From: Nitrososphaerales archaeon TH703
GTDB taxonomy: Archaea; Thermoproteota; Nitrososphaeria; Nitrososphaerales; Nitrososphaeraceae
Direction: 5' to 3'
NCBI GenBank assembly: GCA_014523525.1
Contig: JAATVL010000081.1
Location: 1 to 6,850 of the forward strand
DNA length: 6,850 nucleotides
Shown: in pieces, positions 6,051 to 6,850 of the stretch
Layout of the letters: every line of letters starts with the position of its first letter
Position numbering within the stretch: the stretch's first letter is position 1
The notes under the pieces: model-generated
The model's input: only the letters and a program-made list of their open reading frames with translations
The model's database searches: none
What the model was told of the DNA's origin: nothing
Program-made: the position numbers and the translations under genes

Positions 6051-6060
6051 GTTATATCTA
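6051..6060 (-). promoter_or_regulatory. TATA-box candidate for the SDR gene
   Basis: On the minus strand this reads TAGATATAAC. Transcription starting some 26 bases downstream would leave a leader of about 30 bases that includes the AGGAG at 6017-6013. An alternative A/T-rich box is AAATTAAAT at 6047-6039. Confidence 0.3.
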
Positions 6061-6125
6061 TCTCTATTAAAAATGTAATATTCACTGGTTTAATTTAAAA
6101 AATTTTATCATTATCTTCAATTAAT

Positions 6126-6152
6126 ATTTCAGTAAATTCTAATAACTGAAAT
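6126..6152. repeat. Perfect inverted repeat ATTTCAGT-N11-ACTGAAAT
   Basis: Eight-base perfect arms (6126-6133 and 6145-6152) are separated by 11 bases, in the gap between divergent SDR and GT4 genes. Centre-to-centre spacing is 19 bases, roughly two helical turns, which would suit a dimeric repressor controlling one or both genes. It could also form an RNA hairpin in a leader of the plus-strand gene. Confidence 0.45.
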
Positions 6153-6155
6153 GAC

Positions 6156-6181
6156 AATCCAGAATCTGTCTTTGGATTTTT
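6156..6181 (+). repeat. Inverted repeat followed by a T-run, before the right-hand GT4 gene
   Basis: AATCCA (6156-6161) pairs with TGGATT (6173-6178); a G-T and an A-T pair can extend the stem inward to eight pairs. T-run 6177-6181 overlaps and follows the second arm, giving a terminator-like shape about 40 bases before ATG 6221. It starts four bases after the previous inverted repeat. An attenuator or operator is possible; chance cannot be excluded. Confidence 0.3.
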
Positions 6182-6206
6182 GTTTATGACTCTCTTCTGC
6201 TCTGAC

Positions 6207-6217
6207 GAGAGGATGAT
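6207..6217 (+). promoter_or_regulatory. Strong ribosome binding site for the right-hand GT4 gene
   Basis: GAGAGGATGAT resembles the full archaeal Shine-Dalgarno GGAGGTGAT with one inserted base, and its GAGG core ends eight bases before ATG 6221. It fixes that start and implies a leadered mRNA, unlike several neighbours. A short out-of-frame ATG at 6213 inside it reads only ATA, GAA and then a TGA overlapping the true start, so it is not considered a gene. Confidence 0.65.
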
Positions 6218-6220
6218 AGA

Positions 6221-6850
6221 ATGAGAATACTTCACATATCAGATGATGGACTCCCAGATTGGAGAGTGGAAAAAGCTGCACTGACGGCAAAGAAGAATGG
6301 TCATGAGGTGTTTTTTGGGGGAAGATTGAACAGCAATTGTCAATCTACTGCATTTTCAGAAATATATCCAATCAAATGGAATGCGGCTGCCATGATAGGT
6401 ATTCCGTACTATTACCATAGCGTTAAAAAACAGATAGCTAAATTGGTAAAACTAGTCAGGCCTGATATTGTACATTCGCATAATATTGGATCCTCCAAAA
6501 TATCGCATGAACTTGGTCTACCTGTAGTATTTGATGATCATGAATATTTTGGAATGCTTTGTTTGGTCAATGCTGAAAATATGGAGATTCATGACAGAAC
6601 TTCTCAGTACTCTGGACTTGGTAGTATCATTCATCGTATAAAATTAGGATTTATCTCGCGACGCAGCATTTCGAATTGGACTAGATGGGAGAGAGATTTA
6701 GTCTCTTCCGTACCCACAATAACTGTTTCAGAACAAATCGCAATTGATTTTAGGAAAATGAGAGCAGGAAGTACAAAGGATATATTTGTAGTACCTAACT
6801 TTCCGCTCCAAGTCGAAACAACTGAGTTTAGTGAACCTCAACCTCACGAG
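6221..6850 (+). CDS. GT4-type glycosyltransferase, N-terminal part (runs off right edge)
   Basis: The frame is open for 210 codons from ATG 6221 to the window end, so the gene is incomplete and the C-terminal donor-binding domain with any EX7E motif is outside. The visible part is the acceptor-side Rossmann domain of a GT-B enzyme: MRILHISDDG at the first strand, a helix and GHEVFFGG (27-34), LVRPDIVHSHN (78-88), LGLPVVFDDHEYF (98-110), then TITVSEQIA (166-174) and VVPNFP (190-195), where the linker to the second domain begins. DDHEYF resembles a motif I recall from thaumarchaeal GT4 proteins. Its start resembles the minus-strand GT4 (both begin MRILHI), but the rest differs, so it is a paralogue with probably different specificity. 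It has a strong ribosome binding site and divergent inverted repeats upstream. Confidence 0.88.
   Translation, partial: MRILHISDDGLPDWRVEKAALTAKKNGHEVFFGGRLNSNCQSTAFSEIYPIKWNAAAMIGIPYYYHSVKKQIAKLVKLVRPDIVHSHNIGSSKISHELGLPVVFDDHEYFGMLCLVNAENMEIHDRTSQYSGLGSIIHRIKLGFISRRSISNWTRWERDLVSSVPTITVSEQIAIDFRKMRAGSTKDIFVVPNFPLQVETTEFSEPQPHE

Noticed and set aside
1..6850. CRISPR array, tRNA, rRNA or insertion sequence
   Set aside because: No regularly spaced repeats, no cloverleaf-type GGTTCRA arm with matching stems, and no transposase or terminal inverted repeats with target duplications were found.

Overview
The window (about 35% G+C) looks like part of a surface-glycan or glycoprotein-glycan gene cluster, most likely from an ammonia-oxidising-type archaeon (Nitrososphaeria/Thaumarchaeota). 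Three things support this. Several genes have TATA-like boxes about 27 bases before an ATG and no Shine-Dalgarno sequence, as expected for archaeal leaderless mRNAs. The glycosyltransferases resemble archaeal ones. The small two-helix membrane protein near the left end resembles a family I recall from thaumarchaea. The assignment is an inference; no rRNA or other marker gene is present.

Layout: the last 13 codons of an upstream gene (1-42); a 236-base gap with a strong inverted-repeat/direct-repeat structure (191-234); a small two-helix membrane protein (279-740); a family 2 glycosyltransferase with a TTG start (854-1720); a non-hydrolysing UDP-GlcNAc 2-epimerase (1839-2918); and a MetW-like SAM methyltransferase (3089-3805), all on the plus strand. 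Two minus-strand genes follow: a short GT4-type glycosyltransferase (3900-4787) and an extended short-chain dehydrogenase/reductase acting on a nucleotide sugar (5037-5999). After a divergent gap with two inverted repeats, a second GT4-type glycosyltransferase starts at 6221 and runs off the right edge.

The genes suit one job. The 2-epimerase and the SDR make activated sugars (UDP-ManNAc; a nucleotide-sugar epimer, 4-keto or decarboxylated product). Three glycosyltransferases of two folds would assemble them into a glycan, and the methyltransferase could cap or decorate it. The membrane protein may be a cluster partner or a bystander. The genes are not packed as an operon: gaps are 94-243 bases, strands switch twice, and most genes seem to have their own promoter.

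No CRISPR array, transposase, tRNA or obvious new defence system was seen. The points most worth a second look are the structured element at 191-234, a possible aminotransferase C-terminal remnant at 4823-4885, the Glu-to-Gln change in the catalytic motif of the minus-strand glycosyltransferase, and the paired inverted repeats in the divergent gap at 6126-6181.
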